The notes: a model not told the origin generated them from the letters alone. Positions 33,963-42,907 are shown, numbered from the stretch's first letter. The stretch: 64,000 nt of DNA from Actinomadura hallensis (GCF_006716765.1 NZ_VFPO01000001.1:2046001-2110000), one strand, 5' to 3'. Numbers and translations: made by a program.

Positions 33963-34139
33963 TCAGTCGCAGCGCGGTGGTTCGACGCCGATGTCGTTGT
34001 TCGCCGCGATCCGGCGCAGCTCGTTGATCTCCTCCTGGCGGATGTCGGCCAGGTAGGTGTCTCCATCTGCGTGGGCGCTCCGCAGCGACGCGTACGCATC
34101 GTCGAGCCGCTGCTGGATCATGCGTGTCAACTCGCCCAT
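33963..34139 (-). CDS. 58-residue helical protein
   Basis: ATG 34139 is preceded by GGAGGAGG at 4-6 nt spacing, a near-perfect ribosome binding site, and the frame runs to TGA at 33965-33963. The product starts MGELTRMIQQRLDDAYASLR and continues with ADIRQEEINELRRIAANN, two amphipathic helices, ending PPRCD. It is too short for most gene finders, but the ribosome binding site, GC-rich third positions and the terminator just after the stop support it. Function unknown. Confidence 0.75.
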   Translation of the reverse strand: MGELTRMIQQRLDDAYASLRSAHADGDTYLADIRQEEINELRRIAANNDIGVEPPRCD

Positions 34140-34349
34140 GTGCCTCCTCCCGGATCCTGCCCATGACTACCCCCGCCTACGCTGAAAGTAAACCCGTCCG
34201 GCGATGCAGATTTCGCGGTTCCTTGCGTTCATGGTTGCGTTGTTCGTCACATGCTCCGGCGGACCGGGACGGCGCTTACGGGCGTCTTACGGTCGGCGTG
34301 TCATATCTGGAGCGCGGGCGCACCGCGCCCCGACCAGAAGGGGGATCCA

Positions 34350-35003
34350 GTGCGAGTTCTAGTCGTCGAGGACGAGCGCGTGCTCGCCGACGCCATCGCC
34401 ACCGGCCTGCGCAGGGAGACGCTGGCCGTGGACGTGGCCTACGACGGAGCCGGCGCGCTGGAGCGGGCGGGCGTCAACGACTACGACGTCATCGTGCTGG
34501 ACCGGGACCTGCCCAAGGTCCACGGCGACGACGTCTGCAAGCAGCTCGTCTCCCAGCGCTACCCGGCCCGGATCATCATGCTGACCGCGGCCGGGGAGCT
34601 GGACGACCGGGTCGAGGGCCTGTCCATCGGCGCGGACGACTACCTGGCCAAGCCGTTCGCGTTCGCCGAGCTGATCGCCCGCGTGCGCGCCCTCGGCCGC
34701 CGCGCCGCCGCGCCCCTGCCGCCGGTGCTGGAGCGCGCCGGGATCACGCTGGACCCGGCCCGCCGCGAGGTCGCGCGCGACGGCCGCCCCGTCGAGCTGA
34801 CCCGCAAGGAGTTCGCGGTCCTCGAGGTGCTGATGAGCGCGGACGGCGCCGTCGTCAGCTCCGAGCAGCTCCTCGAGAAGGCGTGGGACGAGCACATCGA
34901 CCCGTTCACCAACGTCGTCCGGGTCACGATGATGACGCTGCGCAAGAAGCTCGGCGACCCGCCCGTCATCGAGACCGTGCCCGGAGTGGGGTACCGGCTG
35001 TGA
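34350..35003 (+). CDS. OmpR-family response regulator, CutR-like
   Basis: GTG 34350 with AAGGGGG upstream; 217 residues. The receiver domain starts MRVLVVEDE, with the phospho-acceptor D51 in DYDVIVLDRDLP and a KPFAF lysine. The winged-helix DNA-binding half ends VRVTMMTLRKKLG and VPGVGYRL. The sequence closely follows what I recall of Streptomyces CutR. It overlaps the sensor kinase gene by GTGA, so the two form a pair. Confidence 0.92.
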   Translation: MRVLVVEDERVLADAIATGLRRETLAVDVAYDGAGALERAGVNDYDVIVLDRDLPKVHGDDVCKQLVSQRYPARIIMLTAAGELDDRVEGLSIGADDYLAKPFAFAELIARVRALGRRAAAPLPPVLERAGITLDPARREVARDGRPVELTRKEFAVLEVLMSADGAVVSSEQLLEKAWDEHIDPFTNVVRVTMMTLRKKLGDPPVIETVPGVGYRL

Positions 35004-36520
35004 GCACCGGAGCGCCCGGCGGCCCGGACGAACCGTCGTCGGCGGGCGGAGCGGACGCCGGCGGGACGAACGCGGGCGGGACGAACACGGGCGGAAGCAC
35101 GGGCGGTAACGCCGACCCCGGCGGCGCCGACGCGGGCGGGAACGCGAACGGCGGCGGTAACGCGAACGCGGGCGGGCAGGGCGGCCCGGGGCGGGCGCCG
35201 GGCCCCCGCGACACCCGGCCGGCGGGAGCGTGGCAGCCGCCGAACGACACCGGTCCTCAGACGGGCCCCCAGGCGACGCAGCCGGGCGGGCGCCGCGGCG
35301 GCCGATGGCGGCGTCCCGGCCCGCAGCAGGTGCCGCCGCGCCCCGCGCCGCCCTATCCGGCGGCGCAGGGCGGGTGGCCCGGCACCGCCGCCGGCGGCGG
35401 GTCGCTCGCCGACCTGAAGGCCCTGCCCGGCCGGATGAGCGTCCGGCTGCGCCTCACCCTGCTGTACGGGCTGCTGTTCTTCCTCGCCGGGGCGCTGCTG
35501 CTGTTCGTCATGACGGTGCTGATGGCGAACATCCTCGGCAACGTCCAGGTGATCGGGTTCGGCATCTCCGACGCCGAGGCGGCCGAGCTGAAGCGCCAGT
35601 TCGTCGAGCAGACGATGAAGCAGCTGGTCGGCCGGTCGCTGCTCGCGCTCGGCGGCGTCGGCATCATCACGCTGGTGCTCGGCTGGTTCGTCGCCGACCG
35701 CGCGCTCAGCCCGCTGCAGCGGGTCACCGCCACGGCCCGTCGCCTGTCGGAGAGCACGCTGCACGAGCGGATCGCGCTGGAGGGCCCCGACGACGAGATC
35801 AAGGAGCTGGCGGACACCTTCGACGCGATGCTGGAGCGGCTCGGGCAGGCGTTCGACTCGCAGCGGCGGTTCGTCGCGAACGCCTCGCACGAGCTGCGCA
35901 CGCCCCTCGCGATCAACCGGACGCTGCTGGAGGTGGCGCTGGGCGACCCGGAGGCGTCCGACGACCTGCGCGCCGTGGGGCGGACGCTGCTGGCGACCAA
36001 CGCCCGGCACGAGCGGCTCATCGAGGGCCTGCTGCTGCTCGCGCGCAGCGAGCGGGAGCTGACGACCCGCACGGAGGTCGACCTGGCCGAGGTGGCGTCG
36101 ACGGTGCTGGAGAACTCGGCGCGCCGCGACCCCGAGCACGACGTGTCCGTCCACAAGGAGCTGACGCCCGGCAAGGCGCTCGGCGATCCGGTGCTTCTGG
36201 AGCACCTGGTGTCCAACCTCGTCGAGAACGCCGTCAAGCACAACGAGGACGGCGGCGAGCTGTGGATCCGCACCGGCATGCTGGAGGGGTTCGCCACCGT
36301 GCAGGTCGAGAACACCGGACCGGTCGTCCCCGCCTACGAGGTGGAGCGGCTGTTCGAGCCGTTCCGGCGGCTGAACGCCGACCGGGTCGAGTCCGCCAAG
36401 GGCGCGGGTCTCGGGCTGTCGATCGTGCGGTCGGTGGTGCTGGCGCACCGCGGCGCCGTCTACGCGGCGCCGCGCCCCGGGGGCGGCCTGATCGTCACGG
36501 TCCGGTTCCCGCCCGCGTGA
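35000..36520 (+). CDS. Sensor histidine kinase, CutS-like
   Basis: GTG 35000 overlaps the regulator stop; 506 residues. About 145 residues of Gly/Asn/Pro-rich disordered cytoplasmic sequence precede the first helix (LTLLYGLLFFLAGALLLFV). A short outer loop of about 45 residues is followed by a second helix, a HAMP domain, HisKA with SHELRTP (phospho-His H297) and an ATPase domain with NLVENAVKHN and KGAGLGLSIV. The outer loop contains no cysteine, so redox sensing through loop cysteines, as proposed for CutS, would not apply. Confidence 0.92.
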   Translation: MSTGAPGGPDEPSSAGGADAGGTNAGGTNTGGSTGGNADPGGADAGGNANGGGNANAGGQGGPGRAPGPRDTRPAGAWQPPNDTGPQTGPQATQPGGRRGGRWRRPGPQQVPPRPAPPYPAAQGGWPGTAAGGGSLADLKALPGRMSVRLRLTLLYGLLFFLAGALLLFVMTVLMANILGNVQVIGFGISDAEAAELKRQFVEQTMKQLVGRSLLALGGVGIITLVLGWFVADRALSPLQRVTATARRLSESTLHERIALEGPDDEIKELADTFDAMLERLGQAFDSQRRFVANASHELRTPLAINRTLLEVALGDPEASDDLRAVGRTLLATNARHERLIEGLLLLARSERELTTRTEVDLAEVASTVLENSARRDPEHDVSVHKELTPGKALGDPVLLEHLVSNLVENAVKHNEDGGELWIRTGMLEGFATVQVENTGPVVPAYEVERLFEPFRRLNADRVESAKGAGLGLSIVRSVVLAHRGAVYAAPRPGGGLIVTVRFPPA

Positions 36521-36545
36521 GACGCGGGCCCGGCCGGGCGGCGCG

Positions 36546-39389
36546 CTACTTGAGCGCCGCGGTGGCGACGGTGGGGTCGCCGTCGTAGTCCATCTCCAGC
36601 CTGACGTACTTGTCGGTCTTCGCGACGGCGGTGTAGCCCTCCTCGAGGAGGGGGATGAGGGCCAGGTCGTCCAAGGCGAGCTTCTCGGCCTCACCGAACA
36701 GCCGGTTCCTGCCGGCCTCGCCCGACGTTTTGACCGCGTTGGAGATCAAGGTGTCGAACTCCCGGTTCTTCCACCCCGAGAGGTTGTAGCGGCCGTTGTC
36801 GTCGGTCGCCACGTTCTCGCTCCCCAGCAGCGGCCACAGCATCGTGTAGGCGCCGGGATAGTCCGGGCCGTAGGCGAACACGGCGAGGCCGGAGGCGTCC
36901 TTGGAGGCGAGCGCGTCGCGGAACTCGGGGAACCGGGCCGGCGGGGTCACCGACATCTCGATCTTCAGGGCGAGCGTCCGCTCCAGCTCGGTCCGCACCG
37001 CCTCGGCGATCCGCTGGTTGATGGGCGACCCGGTGAAGTGCAGCTTCACCTCCGTGCCCGGTTCGAGCCCCGCCTGCCGGGCGACCGCCTTGGCCTTCTC
37101 CGGGTCGGGGCCGTCACAGGACGCGCAGCGGCCGCGCTCGCCGAACCCGGGGATCGACGCGGAGACGATGCCGCGCGCGGGCGCGTGGACGTCCCCGAAC
37201 AACCGGCTCAGCTTCTCGCGGTCGAGGGCGAGCGAGACGGCCTCCCTGGCCCCCTTCGACTTCATCGGGCCCCGGGCCATGACCGGGACGAGCATCCTCG
37301 TGTACGGCCCTAGCCGGGTGACCCGCTCGTTGCGGGGAGCCGTGGAGACGTCGTCGCTCGTGAGCACATGCCAGTCGACCAGGCCGCCGGCGTAGGACGC
37401 GCGTCCCCTGGCCGGGTCGTCGCCGAGCTCGACGACGACGCGGTCGAGTTTCGTCTTGCCGAACGCCCAGGAGTCGTTGCGGACCAGCGTGACCCTGCGG
37501 TTCTCCTGGTACTGGTCCAGGGTGAACGGCCCGTTCCCGATGGGACGGCTGTTGTAGGCCGCGTTGTCCGCGTCGCCCGCCAGCTGGGGGACGGGCATGA
37601 AGACCGGTTCGGCCAGCCGGGCCGGGAACTCGCAGTTGGGGGAGGTGAGCTGCACGGACAACTGCCCGCCGGAGACCACCGTGACCCCGGACAGCTCGTC
37701 GGCCTTGCCGCTCGCGACCTCGCGGTAGCCCGCGATGTCGTTCATCAGGTAGGCGGCGGGGCCGTCCTTCACCGTCGCGCTGCGCGCCCATCCGCGGGCG
37801 AACGCCTCCGCGTCGACGGGCGCCCCGTCGCTGAACGTCGTCCCCCTTTTGAGCCCGATCTTCCACTGGGTGCACGACGGATTCGGGTGGACGTCGGCGG
37901 CGAGGCGGTTGCGCACGGCGCCCCTGGAGTCGATTTCGACCAGCCCGGTGAACAGCTGCTTGACGATGAGCCTCCCGGTGCGGTCGCGGGCGTGCGCGGG
38001 GTCGAGCTCCCGGGAGGCCGGCGACAGGGCCGCCATCCGGAACGTGCCGCCGATCCGTCCGGTGGTCCGCGGGTCCGGGTCGCCGTTGTCCCGGTTGAGC
38101 TGGACGACGAGCACGGTGCCGACGAGCACCAGCGCGACCAGCGCCGCGCCGCCCGCGCTCGCCAGCACGCCGATCCCGGGCCGTCCCGGACCGCCGGGCC
38201 CGTTCCCGGTTCCGCCGCCCGGCCCGGTTCCGCCCGGCCCTCCTCCGGGGCCGCCGGGCCAGGTGCCGCTCCCCGGCAGGGACGGCCCGCCCGGCCAGGT
38301 GGGGGCACCGTGCCCGCCCGGCGCCGTGGCCTGATTCGGCCCCGTGGCCTGATTCGGCCACGGCGTCCCCGGGACGGGCGGAAGACCGGGCGCCGGTACG
38401 GGCCGCCCCGCCTGCGGCCCGGGCGGGGGCGCCGCTCCGGGCGGCGACGGTGCGGCCGGGGCGCGCAGCCGGGCCGTCTCGGTCGCCGCCGCCGCCGCGC
38501 CCCGCGTCAGGATCGCGGTTTCCGGGGCGTCCCCGCCGTCTCCCTCCGGCTGCCCGGCTCCGGGTTGCGGCGGGCTCCCCGCGAGCGCGAGGAGGTGCGC
38601 CAGGACGTGCGGGGAGGCCGGGCGGAGCGCCGGGTCCTTGGAGAGGCAGTCCGCCACGACCTCGCGGAGCGGCTCGCCGAGGTCCCCGAGGTCGGGAGGC
38701 AGGTTGAGGATGCGGTGCATGACCGCGGGGATCGAGTCCTGGCCGAACGCGGGGCGCCCGCACGCCGCGTAGACCATCGTGGCGCCCCACGCGAACACGT
38801 CGGCGGCGGGGCCGACCTGCGCGCCGGAGATCTGCTCGGGCGCCATGTACGCGGGGGTGCCGACGGCCGTGCTGGACATCGTGCCCGTCGCGTCCAGCGC
38901 CCGCGCGATGCCGAAGTCGATGACGCGCGGGCCGTCGGGCGCCAGCAGCACGTTGGCGGGCTTGAAGTCGCGGTGCACGACGCCGGCCTGGTGGATGGCG
39001 GCGAGCGCCGTCATCGTCCCGATCGCGAGCCGGTCCAGCTCGGCGCCGCGGAGCGGGCCGTCGGCGGCGAGCACCTCCGACAGCGACGGCCCCTCGATGT
39101 ACTCGCTGACGATGTACGGGCGGTCGCCCTCGACGTCGGAGTCCAGGACGCGGGCCGTGCAGAACGCCGACACCCGCTTGGCCGTGGCGACCTCGGCGGC
39201 GAACCGGGCGCGAGCCTTGGGGTCGCCGCTGAACCGCGCGTGCAGCAGTTTCACGGCGACCCGTCGGCCCTCCCCGTCCTCACCGAGGTAGACCGCGCCC
39301 TGACCGCCCTCCCCGAGGAGGCCGGTCAGGCGGTAGGAGCCGAGACGGGACGGATCACCCTCTCGGAGAGGGGTGACCGCCGCCGTCAC
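36546..39389 (-). CDS. Ser/Thr protein kinase fused to an extracellular peptide-binding (SBP_bac_5) domain
   Basis: GTG 39389 overlaps the upstream kinase stop (GTGA); 947 residues. Residues 15-270 are a Hanks-type kinase with GEGGQGAVYLG, Lys47, HRDFKP (D141) and DFG (D158). A 130-residue Gly/Pro linker follows, then one membrane helix (about 406-430), then a full-length OppA/DppA-type binding protein (about 447-947) with GLVEIDSRG, FSDGAPVDAEAF, NGPFTLDQYQ and a C-terminal lobe. There is no lipobox because the helix anchors it. The simplest reading is a receptor kinase sensing an oligopeptide or similar ligand outside the cell. No transporter permease is adjacent. Confidence 0.9.
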   Translation of the reverse strand: MTAAVTPLREGDPSRLGSYRLTGLLGEGGQGAVYLGEDGEGRRVAVKLLHARFSGDPKARARFAAEVATAKRVSAFCTARVLDSDVEGDRPYIVSEYIEGPSLSEVLAADGPLRGAELDRLAIGTMTALAAIHQAGVVHRDFKPANVLLAPDGPRVIDFGIARALDATGTMSSTAVGTPAYMAPEQISGAQVGPAADVFAWGATMVYAACGRPAFGQDSIPAVMHRILNLPPDLGDLGEPLREVVADCLSKDPALRPASPHVLAHLLALAGSPPQPGAGQPEGDGGDAPETAILTRGAAAAATETARLRAPAAPSPPGAAPPPGPQAGRPVPAPGLPPVPGTPWPNQATGPNQATAPGGHGAPTWPGGPSLPGSGTWPGGPGGGPGGTGPGGGTGNGPGGPGRPGIGVLASAGGAALVALVLVGTVLVVQLNRDNGDPDPRTTGRIGGTFRMAALSPASRELDPAHARDRTGRLIVKQLFTGLVEIDSRGAVRNRLAADVHPNPSCTQWKIGLKRGTTFSDGAPVDAEAFARGWARSATVKDGPAAYLMNDIAGYREVASGKADELSGVTVVSGGQLSVQLTSPNCEFPARLAEPVFMPVPQLAGDADNAAYNSRPIGNGPFTLDQYQENRRVTLVRNDSWAFGKTKLDRVVVELGDDPARGRASYAGGLVDWHVLTSDDVSTAPRNERVTRLGPYTRMLVPVMARGPMKSKGAREAVSLALDREKLSRLFGDVHAPARGIVSASIPGFGERGRCASCDGPDPEKAKAVARQAGLEPGTEVKLHFTGSPINQRIAEAVRTELERTLALKIEMSVTPPARFPEFRDALASKDASGLAVFAYGPDYPGAYTMLWPLLGSENVATDDNGRYNLSGWKNREFDTLISNAVKTSGEAGRNRLFGEAEKLALDDLALIPLLEEGYTAVAKTDKYVRLEMDYDGDPTVATAALK

Positions 39390-41101
39390 TTGCGGACGGT
39401 TCCGTACGCGGCGGCCGACGGCTCGGACCGGTCCTGCCGCCACTCCCACCGGAGCGTGTTCTCGGACCCCAGCTGGGTGAAGGTGATGTACCCGGGCGCG
39501 CACTCGTTCGGGTCCATCCCCGCCATCGGGGTCTCCCGGTACTCGACCTTCGAGCTGTTCCGGTCACCGGACAGCAGCGTCAGCCTCGTGTAGCAGTTGT
39601 CCTGCGCGCCGGACGGGTAGGTGTACCGGGCGGTGCCGCTCGTGTAGAGCAGCGCGAACCGGGCGTCGAACTTCTGGTGCCCCGCCCTCGCGCCCGGCTG
39701 GTTCCCGTCGCCCTCGTACACGCCGAGGAGCCCGCCCCGGGACGTGATCGCCGACGTCGGCCGGTCGGTCGGCGGGGTGTAGGTGGTCGGCGGGACGTAC
39801 GGGTCGCCGCCGGCGCGGTCGTCCTCCTCGCTGGCGAGCACCACCACCGCCACGATCGCGACCAGCGTGATCAGCGCGAGCACGCCGCAGCCGATCGCGA
39901 TGATCGGGCCCGCGCCGCCCGACTGCTTCTGCGACGGGTATCCCGGGCCGCCCGGGCCCGGCATGGGCGCGCCGTGCTGCTGCATCCCCACGGGCGGCGG
40001 GCCCATCGACTGCGCGCCCATGGGCTGCGGGGGCGGCGTCGTCGGCCCGCCGGGCGCACCCTGGTACATCGGCATCGGCGGCGGGGTGATCGGCTGCGGC
40101 GGCGGGGTCGTCGGCCCCGGCGGCGGCGCCTGCTGCATCGGCATCGGCGGCGGCGTGATCTGCTGCTGCGGCCGCGCCTGCGGCGCCGGCGGAACCGGGG
40201 GAGGCGGCGGGAGCTGCGCGGCGATCCGGGTGCCCTGGTTGAGGAGCTCCTCCCCCTCCGCCTGGCCGCCCGGCGCGGCGCCGACGTGCCCCAGCAGGTT
40301 CAGCAGGAGCTGGGGCGCCGGCGGGCGCAGGCCCGCGTCCTTGGACAGGCACTGCCCGATCAGGTCGCGCAGCGGGCCCTGGGGAAGCGCCGACAGGTCC
40401 GGCTCCTCGTTGAGGATCCGGTTGATGATGACCGGCAGCGTGTCGGCCTCGAAGGGCGACTGCCCGGTGGCGGCGAACACCATGGTCGCGCCCCAGGCGA
40501 AGATGTCGACGGCCGGGGTGAGCGGCGCGCCCGTCAGCTGCTCGGGCGCCAGGTAGCCGGGGGTGCCGACCACCATGCCGGTGGCGGTCACCGCGCTCTC
40601 CTGCGAGTTGACCGTCCGGGCGATGCCGAAGTCGACGACGCGGGGACCGTCCGAGGCCAGCATGACGTTGTTGGGCTTGAAGTCGCGGTGCACGATCCCG
40701 GCCTCGTGGATGGCGGCGAGCGCCGTCGCCGTGCCGATCGCGAGGCGCTCCAGCTCCTCGGGGCCGCGCGGCCCGTCGTGCGCGACCACGTCGTGCAGCG
40801 ACGGGCCGTCGATGAACTCGCTGACGACGTACGGCTGGTCGCCGTGGACGTCGGCCTCCAGGACGCGGGCCGTGCAGAAGGGCTCGACCTTCTGCGCCGC
40901 CGTCACCTCGCGGGTGAAGCGGGCACGCGCCGCCGGGTCGTTCGCCATCTGCGCGTGCAGCAGCTTGATCGCGACGTACTCGCCTCCCGGCGCCTTCCCC
41001 AGGAAGACGGCGCCCTGACCTCCGGCGCCGAGCCGCCCGACGACCTCGTACTGTCCCAGTGCCCTAGGATCGCCCGGCTCCAGCGGAGCGGCATCCGGCA
41101 T
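39386..41101 (-). CDS. Transmembrane Ser/Thr protein kinase
   Basis: ATG 41101 with GGGAGGG upstream; 571 residues. The kinase domain (about 15-275) has GAGGQGAVFLG, Lys46, HRDFKPNN (D140), DFG (D157) and an APEQ loop. A Pro/Met/Gln-rich linker (about 290-400) leads to one helix (IIAIGCGVLALITLVAIVAVVVLA) and an outer domain of about 140 residues with two cysteines and a predicted beta-rich pattern (ARYTYPSG, EYRETPMAGMD). No PASTA repeats are present. It is the first gene of a two-kinase operon; the kinase domains are paralogous but the sensor domains are unrelated. Confidence 0.92.
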   Translation of the reverse strand: MPDAAPLEPGDPRALGQYEVVGRLGAGGQGAVFLGKAPGGEYVAIKLLHAQMANDPAARARFTREVTAAQKVEPFCTARVLEADVHGDQPYVVSEFIDGPSLHDVVAHDGPRGPEELERLAIGTATALAAIHEAGIVHRDFKPNNVMLASDGPRVVDFGIARTVNSQESAVTATGMVVGTPGYLAPEQLTGAPLTPAVDIFAWGATMVFAATGQSPFEADTLPVIINRILNEEPDLSALPQGPLRDLIGQCLSKDAGLRPPAPQLLLNLLGHVGAAPGGQAEGEELLNQGTRIAAQLPPPPPVPPAPQARPQQQITPPPMPMQQAPPPGPTTPPPQPITPPPMPMYQGAPGGPTTPPPQPMGAQSMGPPPVGMQQHGAPMPGPGGPGYPSQKQSGGAGPIIAIGCGVLALITLVAIVAVVVLASEEDDRAGGDPYVPPTTYTPPTDRPTSAITSRGGLLGVYEGDGNQPGARAGHQKFDARFALLYTSGTARYTYPSGAQDNCYTRLTLLSGDRNSSKVEYRETPMAGMDPNECAPGYITFTQLGSENTLRWEWRQDRSEPSAAAYGTVRK

Positions 41102-41610
41102 CTGACCCTCCCGTGACCCGCAGTGATGTCCCGCGATAGTGTGCGCCGGACCCCTTGGACGGGGCCGTCCCGCCGGCGTCCGCCGGGCAGACCCCGCAGG
41201 GGGCCCGCCCCCAACCTCAGGCGGGCACGATATCGCGTTAGTTCAGACGTTTCACCGAAGCTTCCGGTTCGACTTCCGGCCAGCCGGATCGCGCCACTCC
41301 GCCGCGCCGGGCAGGTCGGTGCGCACAACCGCCGCGGGACCGATATGATCCCCGCCGCCACGGGATCCCCGGCGGGGTGTTCCCAGTGCCGAGACCGCAC
41401 CGGGAGGAACGCCGGGTGTGTGACGGAAGACACATTTCGAGGAAGAGACCCGGGTGACTGCTGTCACTCGTGGGAACGGTCGCGCCTCGTGTGTCACAGG
41501 TCACCAACCGTGACAGAATTTCCCGCCCGGATCGGGCACAAGAACGGTCCCCCGAGCGTTAGATCCGCGCGACGGGGCGCATAAAGCACTGAGGGGGATG
41601 GAGATAGAAG
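41102..41610. other. Intergenic region with clustered dyads, upstream of the DUF4193 gene
   Basis: About 509 bp without a gene, divergent between the kinase operon and the DUF4193 gene. Three palindromes lie in its right half (listed next). The remainder shows no structure I can assign. Confidence 0.65.
41417..41515. promoter_or_regulatory. Cluster of GTGA/TCAC and TGTGT/ACACA dyads
   Basis: TGTGT-N8-ACACA at 41417-41434, GTGACTGCTGTCAC at 41454-41467 (Crp-like spacing GTGA-N6-TCAC), and TGTCAC...GTGACA at 41492-41515 lie within 100 bp, ending about 95 bp before the DUF4193 start. They probably control that gene or the divergent kinases. The regulators are unknown. Confidence 0.45.
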
Positions 41611-41907
41611 ATGGCGACCGACTACGACAGCCCACGGAAGACCGACGACGACCTGAGCGAGGACAGCCTCCAGGAGCTCCAGGCCCGGCGCGCGGACAAG
41701 GCCGCCAGCATCATCGATGAGGACCTGGACGCCGGTGAGGTCGCCGAGCTGCCCGGCGCCGACCTGTCGAACGAGGAGCTCACCTTCCGGGTGGTTCCGC
41801 GGCAGGCCGACGAGTTCACCTGCACGCGCTGCTTCCTGGTGCACCACCGCAGCCAGCTGGCCACGGAGAAGAACGGCCAGCCGGTCTGCCGCGAGTGCGC
41901 CGCCTGA
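41611..41907 (+). CDS. DUF4193 protein
   Basis: ATG 41611 with a purine-rich GGGGGATGGAGATAG leader; 98 residues. The family pattern is complete: an acidic N-terminal half (DLDAGEVAELPGADLS) and a C-terminal zinc-ribbon-like CTRC...CREC. DUF4193 is an actinobacterial family (M. tuberculosis Rv2699c) of unknown function, well conserved and strongly expressed in several species. The two CxxC pairs suggest zinc binding. The stop lies 18 nt before the likely start of the next gene. Confidence 0.93.
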   Translation: MATDYDSPRKTDDDLSEDSLQELQARRADKAASIIDEDLDAGEVAELPGADLSNEELTFRVVPRQADEFTCTRCFLVHHRSQLATEKNGQPVCRECAA

Positions 41908-41924
41908 ACCGGAGCGGCCGTCGG

Positions 41925-42689
41925 GTGGCGGGCGAGGTCGAGAAACGGCATGACGACGTGGAGCCGGCGCACGGCGACGGCTCCACGGAGTTCGGTGAGC
42001 TCATCGGCAGGCTCACCGACGACGACATGGACCGTGAGACCCGCGGCCGCCTGCTGGGGCGACTGGCCGGACTGCTCGGCCAGAGCGCCCGCAAGGTGGG
42101 CGCCGCGGGTCTCGCGCGCGGCCGCCTCCTCGGCGACCTGCTCATGGAGGCCGCCCCCCACATCCCGATCCGCGACCTCGAGACCCTCCAGGCCCACCAT
42201 CCCGGGCTGATGGGCGAAGAGCTCGCCGACAAGCTCGTGAAGGTGGCCGGAAACGGCACCACCGCGGTCGGCGCCGCGGGCGGCGCGCTGGCCGCCGTGC
42301 AGTTCACCGCCCCGCCGCTGCTGCTGACCGCGCCCGCCCAGCTCGCCGCCGAGACCCTCGTGATCGCCGCCATCGAGGTCAAGATGATCGCCGAGCTGCA
42401 CGAGGTCTACGGCGTCCGCGTCCAGGGCAGCGGCACCGCGCGCGGCGCCGCGTTCGTCACGGCCTGGGCCCGCCAGCGCGGCATCAACCCGCTGGAGGCC
42501 GGCTCGCTCACCAGCGCGCTCGGCACCGCCGCGAAGACCGCCCTGCGCAAACGCATGCTGCGCACCTTCGGCCGCAGCCTCGGCACGATGGGCCCCTTCC
42601 TCACCGGCGCCGCCGCAGGCGCCGCCCTCAACCGCACCGCCACCAAGGCCCTCGCGGCAAAGGTCCGCAACGATCTTCGCGCTCTCTAA
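41925..42689 (+). CDS. Conserved hydrophobic-helical protein, unknown function
   Basis: GTG 41925 is preferred (GGAG 9-10 nt upstream); GTG 41895 would overlap the DUF4193 gene. 254 residues. Alanine- and leucine-rich helices dominate (TTAVGAAGGALAAVQFTAPP, LAAETLVIAAIEVKMIAELHE), with GTMGPFLTGAAAGAALNR near the C-terminus, which could form membrane-associated hairpins. It vaguely resembles EcsC-type proteins, an uncertain comparison. The stop TAA abuts copy B of the dispersed repeat. Confidence 0.75.
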   Translation: MAGEVEKRHDDVEPAHGDGSTEFGELIGRLTDDDMDRETRGRLLGRLAGLLGQSARKVGAAGLARGRLLGDLLMEAAPHIPIRDLETLQAHHPGLMGEELADKLVKVAGNGTTAVGAAGGALAAVQFTAPPLLLTAPAQLAAETLVIAAIEVKMIAELHEVYGVRVQGSGTARGAAFVTAWARQRGINPLEAGSLTSALGTAAKTALRKRMLRTFGRSLGTMGPFLTGAAAGAALNRTATKALAAKVRNDLRAL

Positions 42690-42845
42690 TTGCAGTGCCC
42701 TTGGCGTCAGGCGCTGGAGCGCCTTCCTTCGGCGGGCACTGCGCGCGATCGCTGCATCGCTCCGGCTCGCCCAGAGGCTCGCTGCGCGATCAGGTTCTCG
42801 CTTCGCTCGAACCTGCCTTCGGACGCGATCGCAGGCGTTGAGGTC
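42690..42845 (+). repeat. Dispersed intergenic repeat, copy B
   Basis: Begins TTGCAGTGCCCTTGGCGTCA immediately after the TAA of the preceding gene and runs to GCAGGCGTTGAGGTCG. It matches the second module of copy A almost base for base, inverted in the chromosome but with the same orientation relative to the upstream gene. It contains a GGCGC-TGGA-GCGCC hairpin, the palindrome GCGATCGC and the AGGTTC...GAACCT hairpin. Confidence 0.9.
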
Positions 42846-42907
42846 GTCGCGTGGTTGCGGAGACGGCTGATGTCGTCGCGTCAGGGGCCTTCGCGTCCGT
42901 GCCCGTT

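Noticed and set aside
37368..39593. Plus-strand 741-residue frame opposite the kinase-binding-protein gene
   Set aside because: Shadow of a low-complexity high-GC gene, without motifs or start signals.
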